Shown here: piece by piece, positions 51,706 to 59,858 of the stretch
Layout: each line of letters begins with the position of its first letter
Position numbering within the stretch: the stretch's first letter is position 1
Notes under the pieces: model-generated
What the model was told of the DNA's origin: nothing
Seen by the model: the letters and a program-made list of their open reading frames with translations, nothing else
The model's database searches: none
Origin: Thermoanaerobaculia bacterium
GTDB taxonomy: Bacteria; Acidobacteriota; Thermoanaerobaculia; Gp7-AA8
Assembly: GCA_017883205.1 (NCBI GenBank)
Contig: JADGNZ010000021.1
Coordinates: forward strand, 42,028-106,027
Length of the DNA stretch: 64,000 bases
Reading direction: 5' to 3'
Translations under genes and position numbers: made by a program

Positions 51706-52805
51706 ACGGATTCGGTGCGATGTTCCGCAAAGAGCTGACGCAGATGCTGCGCGACCGAGGAACGTTGTTTTTTGCCATCGCCGTGCCGGTGTTCGAGCTG
51801 ATCCTCTTCGGCGTCATCGACATGAACGCGAAGAACATCCCGACCGCGATCTTCGATCAGAGCCGTTCGCAGGAAAGCCGCCGGCTCATCGAGCAGTTCG
51901 GCAACACGTCGTACCTGCGCGTGATCACGATGGTTGCGTCGCGAGCCGAGCTGCAGCATCAGATCGTCGCGGGTCATGCGCAGGTGGCGGTCGAGATTCC
52001 GCCCGACTACGCGCGCAATCTCGCCGCGCACCGGCAGGCCAACGTGCTGATCATGATCGACGGATCCGACTCGAGCGTCGCCAACCAGGCGCTTTCGGCC
52101 GCTAACGGCGTTGTGCTCTTCAATGGAATCCAGGAGCTGATCGAAAAGAGCCACACCACGCCGCCGGTGGAGGCGCACCCGGTGATGATGTTCAACCCCG
52201 ACATGCGCAGCGCGAATCTGCTCATCCCTGGTCTCATCTCCATCCTTCTGACGTTTTCCGGAACGATCCTCTCCGCGTTCGCAATCGTGAAAGAGCGGGA
52301 GCGCGGAACGCTCGAACAGCTCATGGTCACGCCGGTTTCCCCGATGGCCGTCGTCACCGGTAAGCTCCTTCCGTACCTCGGCCTGGCCTACCTGCAACTC
52401 CTGATGATTCTTTTTCTGATGCGCGTCCTCTTTCAGGTCCCGATCCACGGGAGCCTGACGTTGCTGCTGATCCTCTCGCCGATCTATCTCCTGGCACTGC
52501 TGTCGGCCGGTCTGCTGGTCGCGTCACGCGCCAACTCGCAGATGGAAGCGATGCAGCGAGCGATGGGGATCATGCTGCCCTCGGTGCTGCTGTCGGGATA
52601 CATCTTCCCGATCGCATCGCTTCCGTTGCCGCTGCGAATCGTGTCGTATCTGCTGCCGGCGACGCACTACATCCGCATCGCGCGCGGCATCGTCATTCGC
52701 GGCGCGACGTTCTTCGATCTGTGGGAGCCGGTGACTGCGTTGCTCGCTATTTCCGCGGTGCTGATCGCCGCAAGTGCACGTGCATTTCAGAAGAGGGTGA
52801 CGTAG
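51702..52805 (+). CDS. ABC-2 type transporter permease
   Basis: 367 residues. An N-terminal helix (TLFFAIAVPVFELILFGVI), a large periplasmic loop, then five hydrophobic segments with the ABC-2 signature FAIVKERERGTLEQLMVTPVS, and the end LPLRIVSYLLPATHYIRIARGIVIRG. It overlaps the ATPase gene by 4 bases. Only one permease is present where E. coli has YbhS and YbhR, so it probably works as a homodimer. Confidence 0.92.
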   Translation: MNGFGAMFRKELTQMLRDRGTLFFAIAVPVFELILFGVIDMNAKNIPTAIFDQSRSQESRRLIEQFGNTSYLRVITMVASRAELQHQIVAGHAQVAVEIPPDYARNLAAHRQANVLIMIDGSDSSVANQALSAANGVVLFNGIQELIEKSHTTPPVEAHPVMMFNPDMRSANLLIPGLISILLTFSGTILSAFAIVKERERGTLEQLMVTPVSPMAVVTGKLLPYLGLAYLQLLMILFLMRVLFQVPIHGSLTLLLILSPIYLLALLSAGLLVASRANSQMEAMQRAMGIMLPSVLLSGYIFPIASLPLPLRIVSYLLPATHYIRIARGIVIRGATFFDLWEPVTALLAISAVLIAASARAFQKRVT

Positions 52806-52814
52806 ATTCCGTTC

Positions 52815-53243
52815 ATGCTTCCGTTCATGCCTCTCCTCGAACAGATCGCTCTTCTGGCCCTGCGCGCTCTGACCGGTCTGGTCTTCGTCTGGAGCGGCTT
52901 CGGCCACTCCCGCGACCCTGAAGGAAGCGCGAAAGACCTGGGCCTTCCGAAGCCCATCGTGCTGCTCGTCGGCGTCGTCGAGCTGCTGGCCGGACTCGGT
53001 GTTGCCGGCGGCCTCCTGACGCGGCTCTCAGCAATCGGCCTGATGGTGATCATGCTCGGCGCCATGCACCGCAAAGCGTTCGTCTGGCACACCGGTTTCT
53101 GGGGCAAGAACGCGTCAGGATGGCACTACGACCTGATCTTCTTCCTGATCGCGTTGCTGATCTTCGCAACGAACGGCGGCGAGTGGACGATCGATCGGAT
53201 GCTGTTTGGCGCGAAAACGGTGATCGGGAGTGCGGTGCTCTGA
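52815..53243 (+). CDS. DoxX family membrane protein
   Basis: 142 residues with four hydrophobic helices: LLALRALTGLVFVWSGFGH, VLLVGVVELLAGLGVAGGL, LSAIGLMVIMLGAMHRK and YDLIFFLIALLIFATNGG. The pattern is DoxX/SURF4-like; some members take part in redox stress responses. It lies 9 bp after the permease gene and is probably the last gene of the operon. An ATG at 52827 is an alternative start. Confidence 0.8.
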   Translation: MLPFMPLLEQIALLALRALTGLVFVWSGFGHSRDPEGSAKDLGLPKPIVLLVGVVELLAGLGVAGGLLTRLSAIGLMVIMLGAMHRKAFVWHTGFWGKNASGWHYDLIFFLIALLIFATNGGEWTIDRMLFGAKTVIGSAVL

Positions 53244-53920
53244 GGAGGGCGGGGGGCCAGCGTGACGTTTGGCAAATGAGATGGGAACGTCTCGACGTCG
53301 TCATTCTCGATGTCAACGAGGTCATTGTTCATGCGAAATCGTCATCCTTGGATGACACATCGGCATTTTTTACTCGAAATCGTGATCTTTGGATGACATC
53401 GATGACATTTTTTGAGCGAAATCGGCATCCTTGGATGTCATCGATGACATCTTTTAAGCAAAATCGGCATCTTGGAAGACATCGATGACATATTTTTAGT
53501 CATCGATGACACTTTTTCAGCAAATTTTGCATCCTGCATGTCATCGACGACATTTCTTAACCAAAATCGGCATCCTGGAAGTCATCGATGACATTTTCCA
53601 AGCGAAATCGTCTTCCCGAAAGTCATCGATGTCATCTTTTGGCGAAGTCGGCATCCTGGGATGTCGGAATCGTCCATTGCTTGACGGCTCGGTGTCGACA
53701 TCATCGGTCTTTGTTCGACTCTAGTTGTCTACGAGGTCGCTCAGAACTGCTTGTCTCATGAGCGTCTCACCTCACCGTCACCACCTGCACGCTCCGTCCT
53801 TCGCCCTTCTGCCCGAAGCCTGATCCCGCGTAGGAGATGTCGCTTCGAAGAACGACGAGGCGGTCGGCGTAGCGGGCGAAGTTCCACGGGCGGCCGGTCG
53901 TGGGTGTCTCTGATCGGAGG
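53244..53920. repeat. Gene-free stretch with a 42-bp palindrome array and a duplicated gene end
   Basis: About 680 bp. From 53333 to 53672 eight copies of a 41-42 bp unit start at 53333, 53374, 53416, 53458, 53520, 53561, 53602 and 53642. Each unit has a GCGAAATCGGCATCC head and, in most copies, the self-complementary GTCATCGATGAC. Between the fourth and fifth copies the palindrome is doubled (20 extra bases). From 53767 to 53889 the sequence is a diverged copy of the 3' end of the gene at 54467. No real gene is seen, though short open frames cross the repeats. Confidence 0.9.
53767..53889 (-). pseudogene. Duplicated 3' end of the exported protein gene at 54467-55213
   Basis: Read on the minus strand it encodes FARYADRLVVLRSDISYAG, then SGFGQKGEGRSVQVVTVR and a stop, the same final residues as the intact gene. 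By eye roughly one base in seven differs. The rest of the gene is absent. Confidence 0.9.
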
Positions 53921-54220
53921 TCAGCGCCTCAGCCTCTTGCGCCAGTAGCCTGGCTTTCGCTTGTCGTGGGCGACAGCAACGACGTTGACAGCATCATTCG
54001 CCACAAAGAAGATCAGTGAGTAGGGATACGTTGGAAAGACGTACCGCCGTGTGCCCGAGATGTACTTGGCCCAACGGAGCGGTGCTTCGGCCACCATCTC
54101 GATCGCGTGGTTGAGCTCACGAAGAAGTGCGGCTTCCGCCACTTCGCTACGCCGGCGGTACCAGGCTCGACCCTCTTCAATCTCGGCGTTCGCTTCTTCG
54201 AAAAACAGAACTTCCATCAT
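53921..54220 (-). CDS. RelE/ParE-family toxin
   Basis: 99 residues. The RelE/ParE fold is shown by EEANAEIEEGRAWYRRRSEVAEAALLREL, a basic core RWAKYISGTRRYVFPTYPYSLIFFV and the final strand VNVVAVAHDKRKPGYWRKRL. It probably inhibits gyrase (ParE) or cuts mRNA (RelE); the sequence alone does not decide. Its start overlaps the antitoxin stop by 4 bases. Confidence 0.9.
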   Translation of the reverse strand: MMEVLFFEEANAEIEEGRAWYRRRSEVAEAALLRELNHAIEMVAEAPLRWAKYISGTRRYVFPTYPYSLIFFVANDAVNVVAVAHDKRKPGYWRKRLRR

Positions 54221-54447
54221 CTGTTCGGACGATGGAGCTGCGCGCGGACCTCAGACCAGGGGATGGTCTTCACCCTGCCGGCATGGTAGTCAGCCATTCT
54301 CCGCTCGATCTCGGCAGCCCAAGCCTCTTCGATACCTGGCTCAAGCTCATCCTCGATGCTCTGAAGGAGCAAACCAGCGAGCTCCGCGCGATCCGTCTCC
54401 GGAAGCTCAGATGCCTTTTCGTACAGATCCAGTACCGCTTGAGTCAT
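54217..54447 (-). CDS. Addiction-module antitoxin
   Basis: 76 residues. It matches the small antitoxin family with LYEKASELPETDRAELAGLLLQSIE and a C-terminal toxin-neutralising tail (AEIERRMADYHAGRVKTIPWSEVRAQL). It lies directly upstream of the toxin gene, the usual order. The pair stands between the two copies of the neighbouring gene's 3' end. Confidence 0.9.
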   Translation of the reverse strand: MTQAVLDLYEKASELPETDRAELAGLLLQSIEDELEPGIEEAWAAEIERRMADYHAGRVKTIPWSEVRAQLHRPNR

Positions 54448-54466
54448 GAGGTGATTTTATCCCCAA

Positions 54467-55213
54467 TCACCTTACCGTCACCACCTGCACGCTCCGGCCT
54501 TCGCCCTTTTGCCCGAAGCCGGAACCAGCGTACGAGATGTCGCTGCGGAGGACGACGAGGCGGTCGGCGTAGCGCACGAAACTCCACGATGACCGATTCA
54601 TCATCGAGCCCTTGATGAACATGAATCCGGCCGTGCCGCGCTGGATTCGTTCCGCGGCCACGGGGATGTTGTCCGCGCCGAGCCAGACGGTCATCTGATC
54701 TTCCGTGAACTTCACGCTGAAGATGCTCGTCGCTTCCGGCAGCAGCTTTCGCGTCAGCTTCAGAACGAGGATGCGAACTGGCCGGCCGTCGCGCGTTCCG
54801 CGAGATTCGCTCTGTTTGACCGCGGTCTCGATCAGGCGCAGAAACGGTTGAACAAAGTCGACGGCGTCCGCAACATCGGTGGCTTGCGTTTCGTCGATGG
54901 CGTTCCGCGTGGGGGTCGGCTTCCGCGGATCGAAGTTACGCGCGCGCGATTCAAGATCGGCCCGCTCCAGGAGCGTGCGCGGAAACGTGATGTGCAGCCC
55001 GGCGTCATCGTCGATTGCGTCGAGGGTTGCCGAGCCAGTGAACTGCGAGTTCGCAAATCGCCCTTCATTCTTCCGCGATCGCTGTACCTCCATCGAAACA
55101 TGAATCGGCTTCGTGGCCCGAAGCTGGGCAACAGCGGCCCGCATGTCGGTCAGCGTATCAGCGTGTATCGGAACGGCGAGAAGGAAGACGGCGGTAGCGG
55201 CAAGGCGTCGCAT
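54467..55213 (-). CDS. Exported protein of unknown function
   Basis: 248 residues from the ATG giving MRRLAATAVFLLAVPIHADT, a signal peptide. The rest is beta-rich with LTDMRAAVAQLRATKPIHVSMEV near the start and YADRLVVLRSDISYAGSGFGQKGEGRSVQVV at the end. It resembles outer-membrane lipoprotein carrier-like folds loosely, but I do not name a family. Its 3' end occurs a second time beyond the toxin-antitoxin pair. Confidence 0.75.
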   Translation of the reverse strand: MRRLAATAVFLLAVPIHADTLTDMRAAVAQLRATKPIHVSMEVQRSRKNEGRFANSQFTGSATLDAIDDDAGLHITFPRTLLERADLESRARNFDPRKPTPTRNAIDETQATDVADAVDFVQPFLRLIETAVKQSESRGTRDGRPVRILVLKLTRKLLPEATSIFSVKFTEDQMTVWLGADNIPVAAERIQRGTAGFMFIKGSMMNRSSWSFVRYADRLVVLRSDISYAGSGFGQKGEGRSVQVVTVR

Positions 55214-55298
55214 GCGGGGAAAGTATGCGGTAACCTCGCCGTCAAGACGCAAACGTTTACCGCAGTGTTCGAACGGGCCGAAGAGGGTGGTGCGCCTG

Positions 55299-56696
55299 CT
55301 ACAAGACGTACCGGCTCAAATCCTCGTCCTTCACCGTTTCCGCGAGGACGCGCTGCACGTACGCGGCGTCGATCGTGACGCTCTGACCGTTCATCTCGCT
55401 GGCGTCGAATGAGAGCTCGTCGAGCAGGCGCTCGAGGATTGTGTGCAGGCGGCGGGCGCCGATGTTCTCGGTCTTCTCGTTGACCAGCGCGGCATAGCGT
55501 GCCACCTCGGCGACCGCGTCGGCGGCGAACGCCAGCGTAACGCCCTCGGTCGCCAGGAGTGCGGAGTACTGGGTCGTCAGTGCGTTCTTCGGCTCGTTCA
55601 GAATGCGCACGAAATCGGCTTCGGTCAGCGACTCCAGCTCCACGCGGATCGGGAAGCGGCCCTGCAGTTCGGGGATGAGGTCCGAGGGTTTCGAAACGTG
55701 GAACGCCCCCGCGGCGATGAAGAGGATGTGGTCGGTCTTCACCATTCCGTACTTTGTGTTGACCGTCGTTCCCTCGACAATCGGCAGCAGGTCGCGCTGC
55801 ACGCCTTCGCGCGAGACGTCGGGGCCACCGCCAGCGCTTTGGCGGCCGGCGATCTTGTCGATCTCGTCGAGGAAGACCATGCCGCTCTGTTCTACGCGAT
55901 CGATCGCTTCGCGGGCGACGTTCTGCTGATCGACGAGCTTCTCCGCTTCCTCCTGAACGATGATCGGGCGCGCGTCGCCGAGGCGCATCTTCTTGCGCTT
56001 CGACTTCCCGCCGAAGAGGCCGGGGAGCATGTCTTTGACGTTGACGCCCATCTCTTCGACGCCCTGCGCGGAGAAGATCTCGAACGACGGGAAGCTCTGC
56101 TCCTTGACGTCGATCTCGATCTCGCGCTCGTCGAGCCGGCCTTCGTCGAGCCAGACTCCTAGCTTTTCGCGCGTCTCGGTCGGAGCCGGCTCGTCCGGCG
56201 CACCGACGAACGCAGGGCGGGCGGTGGGGCGGCGCGAATCGGGCAGTAGAAGGTCGAGGATTCGCTCGCGCGCGTTGCGCTCGGCGCTCTCGCGGCCCAG
56301 GCGGGTCTTCTCGTCCTTCACGAGCTTGACGGCGATCTCGGTGAGGTCGCGGACGATCGACTCGACATCGCGGCCGACGTAACCGACCTCGGTGAATTTC
56401 GACGCTTCGATCTTCAGAAAGGGAGACTTGGTGAGCCGCGCCAGACGCCGTGCGATCTCCGTTTTCCCCACTCCTGTCGGTCCGATCATGATGATGTTTT
56501 TCGGCGCGATCTCGTCCCGCAGGTCGGCGGGGAGTTGTTGCCGCCGCCAGCGGTTCCGCAGCGCGATCGCTACTGCGCGCTTGGCTGCGTGCTGGCCGAC
56601 GATGTAGGTGTCGAGCTCGCGCACGATCTCTTTCGGCGTGAGCCGCTCGGAGTGGCTGGATTCGTCAACGCTGCTGCCGGGAAGTTGGATGACCAT
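55299..56696 (-). CDS. hslU: HslU ATPase (ClpY), unfoldase of the HslUV protease
   Basis: 465 residues from the ATG giving [14 protein letters not shown]; the longer frame runs into a repeat. Key runs: [34 protein letters not shown], Walker [14 protein letters not shown], the pore loop GYVGRD, the inserted I domain (about 130-250), Walker [11 protein letters not shown], sensor 2 region [21 protein letters not shown] and the C-terminal tail ending YVL, which docks into HslV. It unfolds proteins for HslV. Confidence 0.96.
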   Translation of the reverse strand: MVIQLPGSSVDESSHSERLTPKEIVRELDTYIVGQHAAKRAVAIALRNRWRRQQLPADLRDEIAPKNIIMIGPTGVGKTEIARRLARLTKSPFLKIEASKFTEVGYVGRDVESIVRDLTEIAVKLVKDEKTRLGRESAERNARERILDLLLPDSRRPTARPAFVGAPDEPAPTETREKLGVWLDEGRLDEREIEIDVKEQSFPSFEIFSAQGVEEMGVNVKDMLPGLFGGKSKRKKMRLGDARPIIVQEEAEKLVDQQNVAREAIDRVEQSGMVFLDEIDKIAGRQSAGGGPDVSREGVQRDLLPIVEGTTVNTKYGMVKTDHILFIAAGAFHVSKPSDLIPELQGRFPIRVELESLTEADFVRILNEPKNALTTQYSALLATEGVTLAFAADAVAEVARYAALVNEKTENIGARRLHTILERLLDELSFDASEMNGQSVTIDAAYVQRVLAETVKDEDLSRYVL

Positions 56697-56796
56697 GATT
56701 GAAGGTTTATCAGAGATTTGGAGATTTGCGATCAGAGACAAGAGATTAGAGATCAGATCAGAGATTAGTTCGCTTCCTGATCTCTTGTCTCTGCTT
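56697..56796. repeat. Inverted repeat between hslV and hslU
   Basis: CAGAGACAAGAGAT (56733-56746) and ATCTCTTGTCTCTG (56780-56793) form a 14-bp stem in the 100-bp gap. The region also has several AGAGAT words. It could act as a partial terminator or processing site between the two genes. Confidence 0.75.
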
Positions 56797-57339
56797 TCAA
56801 AGTGTTTCGACAGTGATCTGATCGTTGGTGTAGATACAGATCGTGGCGGCGATGCGCAGCGCATCCTCGGCGATCGTTGCCGCGCTCAATTCCGTGTGCT
56901 GCATTAGTGCGCGTGCTGCGGCGAGCGCGTACGGGCCGCCGGATCCGATGGCCAGAAGACCGTCATCCGGCTGGATCAGATCGCCGGTCCCGGAGATCAG
57001 GTAGGCGCGTTCGGCATTTGCGACGATGAGGAATGCCTGCAACTGGCGCAGGTACTTGTCCATCCGCCAGTCTTTGGCCAGCTCGACGACGGAGCGCTCC
57101 ATGTTGCCGCGGTACTCCTCGAGCTTGGACTCGAAGCGGGAGAAAAGTGCGAAAGCGTCGGCGGCGGATCCTGCAAAACCGGCCAGGATCTTGTCGTGAT
57201 AGAGCCGCCGTACTTTAGCGGCGCCGTGCTTCATTACGGTGGTGCCGACGGTAACCTGCCCGTCGCCGGCCATTGCTACCGCGCCGTTGCGGCGAACACA
57301 AAGGACGGTCGTCGAGCGGATGATGGGGCGTTCTTCCAT
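56797..57339 (-). CDS. hslV: HslV peptidase (ClpQ)
   Basis: 180 residues. The mature N terminus would be T10 in [11 protein letters not shown] after removal of MEERPIIRS, a longer propeptide than in E. coli. [30 protein letters not shown] and [18 protein letters not shown] are typical. It is the threonine protease partner of HslU. It precedes hslU as usual, but 100 bp of repeat separate them. Confidence 0.96.
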   Translation of the reverse strand: MEERPIIRSTTVLCVRRNGAVAMAGDGQVTVGTTVMKHGAAKVRRLYHDKILAGFAGSAADAFALFSRFESKLEEYRGNMERSVVELAKDWRMDKYLRQLQAFLIVANAERAYLISGTGDLIQPDDGLLAIGSGGPYALAAARALMQHTELSAATIAEDALRIAATICIYTNDQITVETL

Positions 57340-57426
57340 ACCGGCACGATCGTATCGCAGGTTATCGATTGCGCGCGGGGAAGGAGCTTGTCAAACGTTC
57401 GGAAAGGGCTTGCAAAGCAAAAGTGT

Positions 57427-58335
57427 TCAAGCGCGCCAGACATCCCACAAGGTACCGATTGCGCGCGCCATGCGCCGGGGGCGGACCGCGTAGAGGCGCT
57501 CCGCGATCGGACGTGCGAGTGCGACGGTTCGCTTCTGTTGGGCTGCGATCAGACGGCCGATGCGATGCCTCTCCGCCGCGTCGCCGAGGGTTCCCTCCGT
57601 CTGATGCACGACTTCCGCGACCAGCGCGAGATCGTGATGATGGCCGAGGTACTGCGCGAGTGTGGAGGTTTCCTTCGCCATCGTTGTCATTACCTTCGGC
57701 CAGACGTTGATCAGCAACTCGATGTGATGACCGAGATCCTTCACACGCTTGCGCCACTCGTGAAAGTCCGCATCGGTGCCGGATTTGAAGGCTGAGGCCA
57801 TCGCACGCTTGCCAGTGGAAATCGTGCTCACAAGACCCTCTTCGATGATCGAAAAGCGCGTCGTGTCCGGCAACGAAGCCTGTGCCAGCCGCTTGTTTGC
57901 GCCGGCGAAACGGGCGATCAACGACTCGAACCGTTCGCGAAGAGCGGATTCGCCGGCAAATTGAGCCCGTTGGCGCTCATTCGCGAAGGTCCGAAGCGCG
58001 CGCATCGCCTTGGGCCCAACTGTTTCGCGCACGCGAGGCGAAAGCGCTTTGATGGCCTCGACCACCGTCGTGGCGTCGCGATATGGCGCGAGCTCCCGGC
58101 CGGCGTCGCGGAATCGGTGATTCTCGTCGTCGAACGCATCGCCGAGCGCGCCGCGAAAGAGCCGCAGCAGCGCGCGCGTCTCTTTGATCCGCTTCCTTGC
58201 TTCGTGGACGCGCTCTTCCATCGACATCGTTTCGTCGCGAAAGATCTTCGCTGTTCGTTCTGTCTGCCACGCGCAAATACGGCTCAGCGACTCGCCGAGC
58301 GATTCCCTGCGATGAAGTTGATACCCTTTTTTCAT
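57427..58335 (-). CDS. CHAD domain protein
   Basis: 302 residues, almost all helical. Conserved His/Lys-rich helices appear twice: VHEARKRIKETRALLRLFR and FHEWRKRVKDLGHHIELL, with LAQYLGHHHDLALV. This is the CHAD pattern that binds polyphosphate. It likely associates with polyphosphate granules; no CYTH domain is fused. It stands alone between hslV and the lipoprotein gene. Confidence 0.9.
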   Translation of the reverse strand: MKKGYQLHRRESLGESLSRICAWQTERTAKIFRDETMSMEERVHEARKRIKETRALLRLFRGALGDAFDDENHRFRDAGRELAPYRDATTVVEAIKALSPRVRETVGPKAMRALRTFANERQRAQFAGESALRERFESLIARFAGANKRLAQASLPDTTRFSIIEEGLVSTISTGKRAMASAFKSGTDADFHEWRKRVKDLGHHIELLINVWPKVMTTMAKETSTLAQYLGHHHDLALVAEVVHQTEGTLGDAAERHRIGRLIAAQQKRTVALARPIAERLYAVRPRRMARAIGTLWDVWRA

Positions 58336-58441
58336 TTGAAAGGTATTTTAGAACTTCGCCGTCTTCCAGATGTCAGGGCTTGGTCGCGGCAGATCAGCGC
58401 CGGCACCTGTCCGTTCGAGCTGTCCTGGTCGTAGGAAAGGG

Positions 58442-59806
58442 TTACCGAGGAATTCCTCCGGTCGGGCGCTCCAGATCCTCGATCTCAGCCACCGGCATCC
58501 GCAGGAGAGGGACGAGATCGACGCGCATGCGGCCGAAGTCGATCGTGACGACGAAGTTCTTCAGGTAGTTCTCACCGATGATTCCCGAGGCACGCTCATG
58601 CTCCGATGCGCCCGGCTCATACATGGGAAGCGTGCGAAACAGGCCGGCCCAGCGGTCAAGGCCAATCTCCACATCCTCGACTTTTTCGCCATGTTTTTCC
58701 GCGCCGCCCAGCCCCTGAAGCGTAGCGTTATGAACCTTGGTGAAGAGTTGAAATTGGGCCGAGTTGACCTGCGCTTCATTGAGGAAGGTCACTTCCGAAC
58801 CAGTGTCGAGAATGAAGGTGAACCAACCTTTGCGATTGATGACGCCACGCACCGCGGGACGGGACTGATCCCAGAAGAGATTCTGATCGTTCGCGGGAAC
58901 GCGGTCGGCGGGCAAGAGATGGGTGAAGACGACCTGGTTGTGGCGGAAATCGAGCTCGATCCGCAGCTCCTTCAGCAGGTGAGCACCGAGGAGAAAGTCG
59001 ATTGCGAACTGGTGTTTGCCGCTAATGACAAAGCTCATCTTGTCGTCGGGCATGATGGCCACAGGCACGTTCTCGATCGTGATCTTTCCGATCTGCAGCG
59101 AATCGATGAGGCCGAACTCGACCGGGATCGGCTCGCCGACGAGCCCGGAGAAGACGCCTTCGAAGGTGCCGAGTCTTCGCACAGGAAGCGATGAGGCGAA
59201 TCCGCGCGACATGATCGACATCACGGCGCCGGAGTCGATGATCGCCAGTACGCTCTTCGAGTGATTGACCGTGACCTCGACGCGCGGCACCTCCGGCTTG
59301 CCGATATGGACCGGAACGCGATCCGACACCGGCCCTCGGAAGCGATAAACATCGACGCTCCGCAGTGATTCGAGAAAATCAATGTGCCATTTGCGCACGA
59401 CCAGTCCGTGATCGGCGGCGACGTGTGCCCACTCCAGGCTGGCCTCGAAGTTGTTGCGGAGGTATTCGAGCTGGGAGAGCAGCCACGCCGCGTCGGCGTA
59501 GGTGGATCGGAACGGCTCGGCATCGAGTGCGGCGCGGAGGTGACGCCGCGCGGCGTCGAAGTGTCCGGCGGCCAACTCTGCCGAGCCGAGGGACACGAGC
59601 TCGGCCGGATTCCGTTTCGGCCTGGCCTCGACCAGAGAAGCTTGTTCGACGGCGCGAAGGTAATCGCTCTTCCGCATCATGGAAGGCAGATCGCTCCCCT
59701 GATCGATCGCGCCGGGCGCTAACGATAACGGCGAGATCGACACATCCGAGTAGAGAGCACATCCGGCGAGGACCGCGACGGCGGCGATGACAGGCAAATG
59801 GCGCAT
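58442..59806 (-). CDS. Lipoprotein with two retropepsin-like aspartic protease lobes
   Basis: 454 residues from the ATG giving MRHLPVIAAVAVLAGCALYS, a lipoprotein signal with lipobox LAGC and Cys at 16. Residues 45-150 are TPR-like (AELAAGHFDAARRHLRAALD). Two protease lobes follow: lobe 1 has IIDSGAVMSIMS (Asp 191) and ends DFLLGAHLLKELRIELDFRHNQ; lobe 2 has FILDTGSEVTFLN (Asp 334) and ends SGIIGENYLKNFVVTIDFG. Retropepsins normally carry one lobe and dimerise; here two sit in one chain as in pepsin. The site would face the periplasm. The first lobe has DSGA, the second DTGS. Confidence 0.85.
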   Translation of the reverse strand: MRHLPVIAAVAVLAGCALYSDVSISPLSLAPGAIDQGSDLPSMMRKSDYLRAVEQASLVEARPKRNPAELVSLGSAELAAGHFDAARRHLRAALDAEPFRSTYADAAWLLSQLEYLRNNFEASLEWAHVAADHGLVVRKWHIDFLESLRSVDVYRFRGPVSDRVPVHIGKPEVPRVEVTVNHSKSVLAIIDSGAVMSIMSRGFASSLPVRRLGTFEGVFSGLVGEPIPVEFGLIDSLQIGKITIENVPVAIMPDDKMSFVISGKHQFAIDFLLGAHLLKELRIELDFRHNQVVFTHLLPADRVPANDQNLFWDQSRPAVRGVINRKGWFTFILDTGSEVTFLNEAQVNSAQFQLFTKVHNATLQGLGGAEKHGEKVEDVEIGLDRWAGLFRTLPMYEPGASEHERASGIIGENYLKNFVVTIDFGRMRVDLVPLLRMPVAEIEDLERPTGGIPR

Positions 59807-59858
59807 AGCGGTGTCGTCATTGTACGGACTGGCGTGAAACAGTGCCGGGTCCGCCGGG

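Noticed and set aside
53333..53672. Possible CRISPR array
   Set aside because: The period is constant and the whole unit is repeated; there are no unique spacers.
53506..53724. 72-residue frame in the palindrome array
   Set aside because: Read from decaying repeats; no Shine-Dalgarno and no conservation visible between units.
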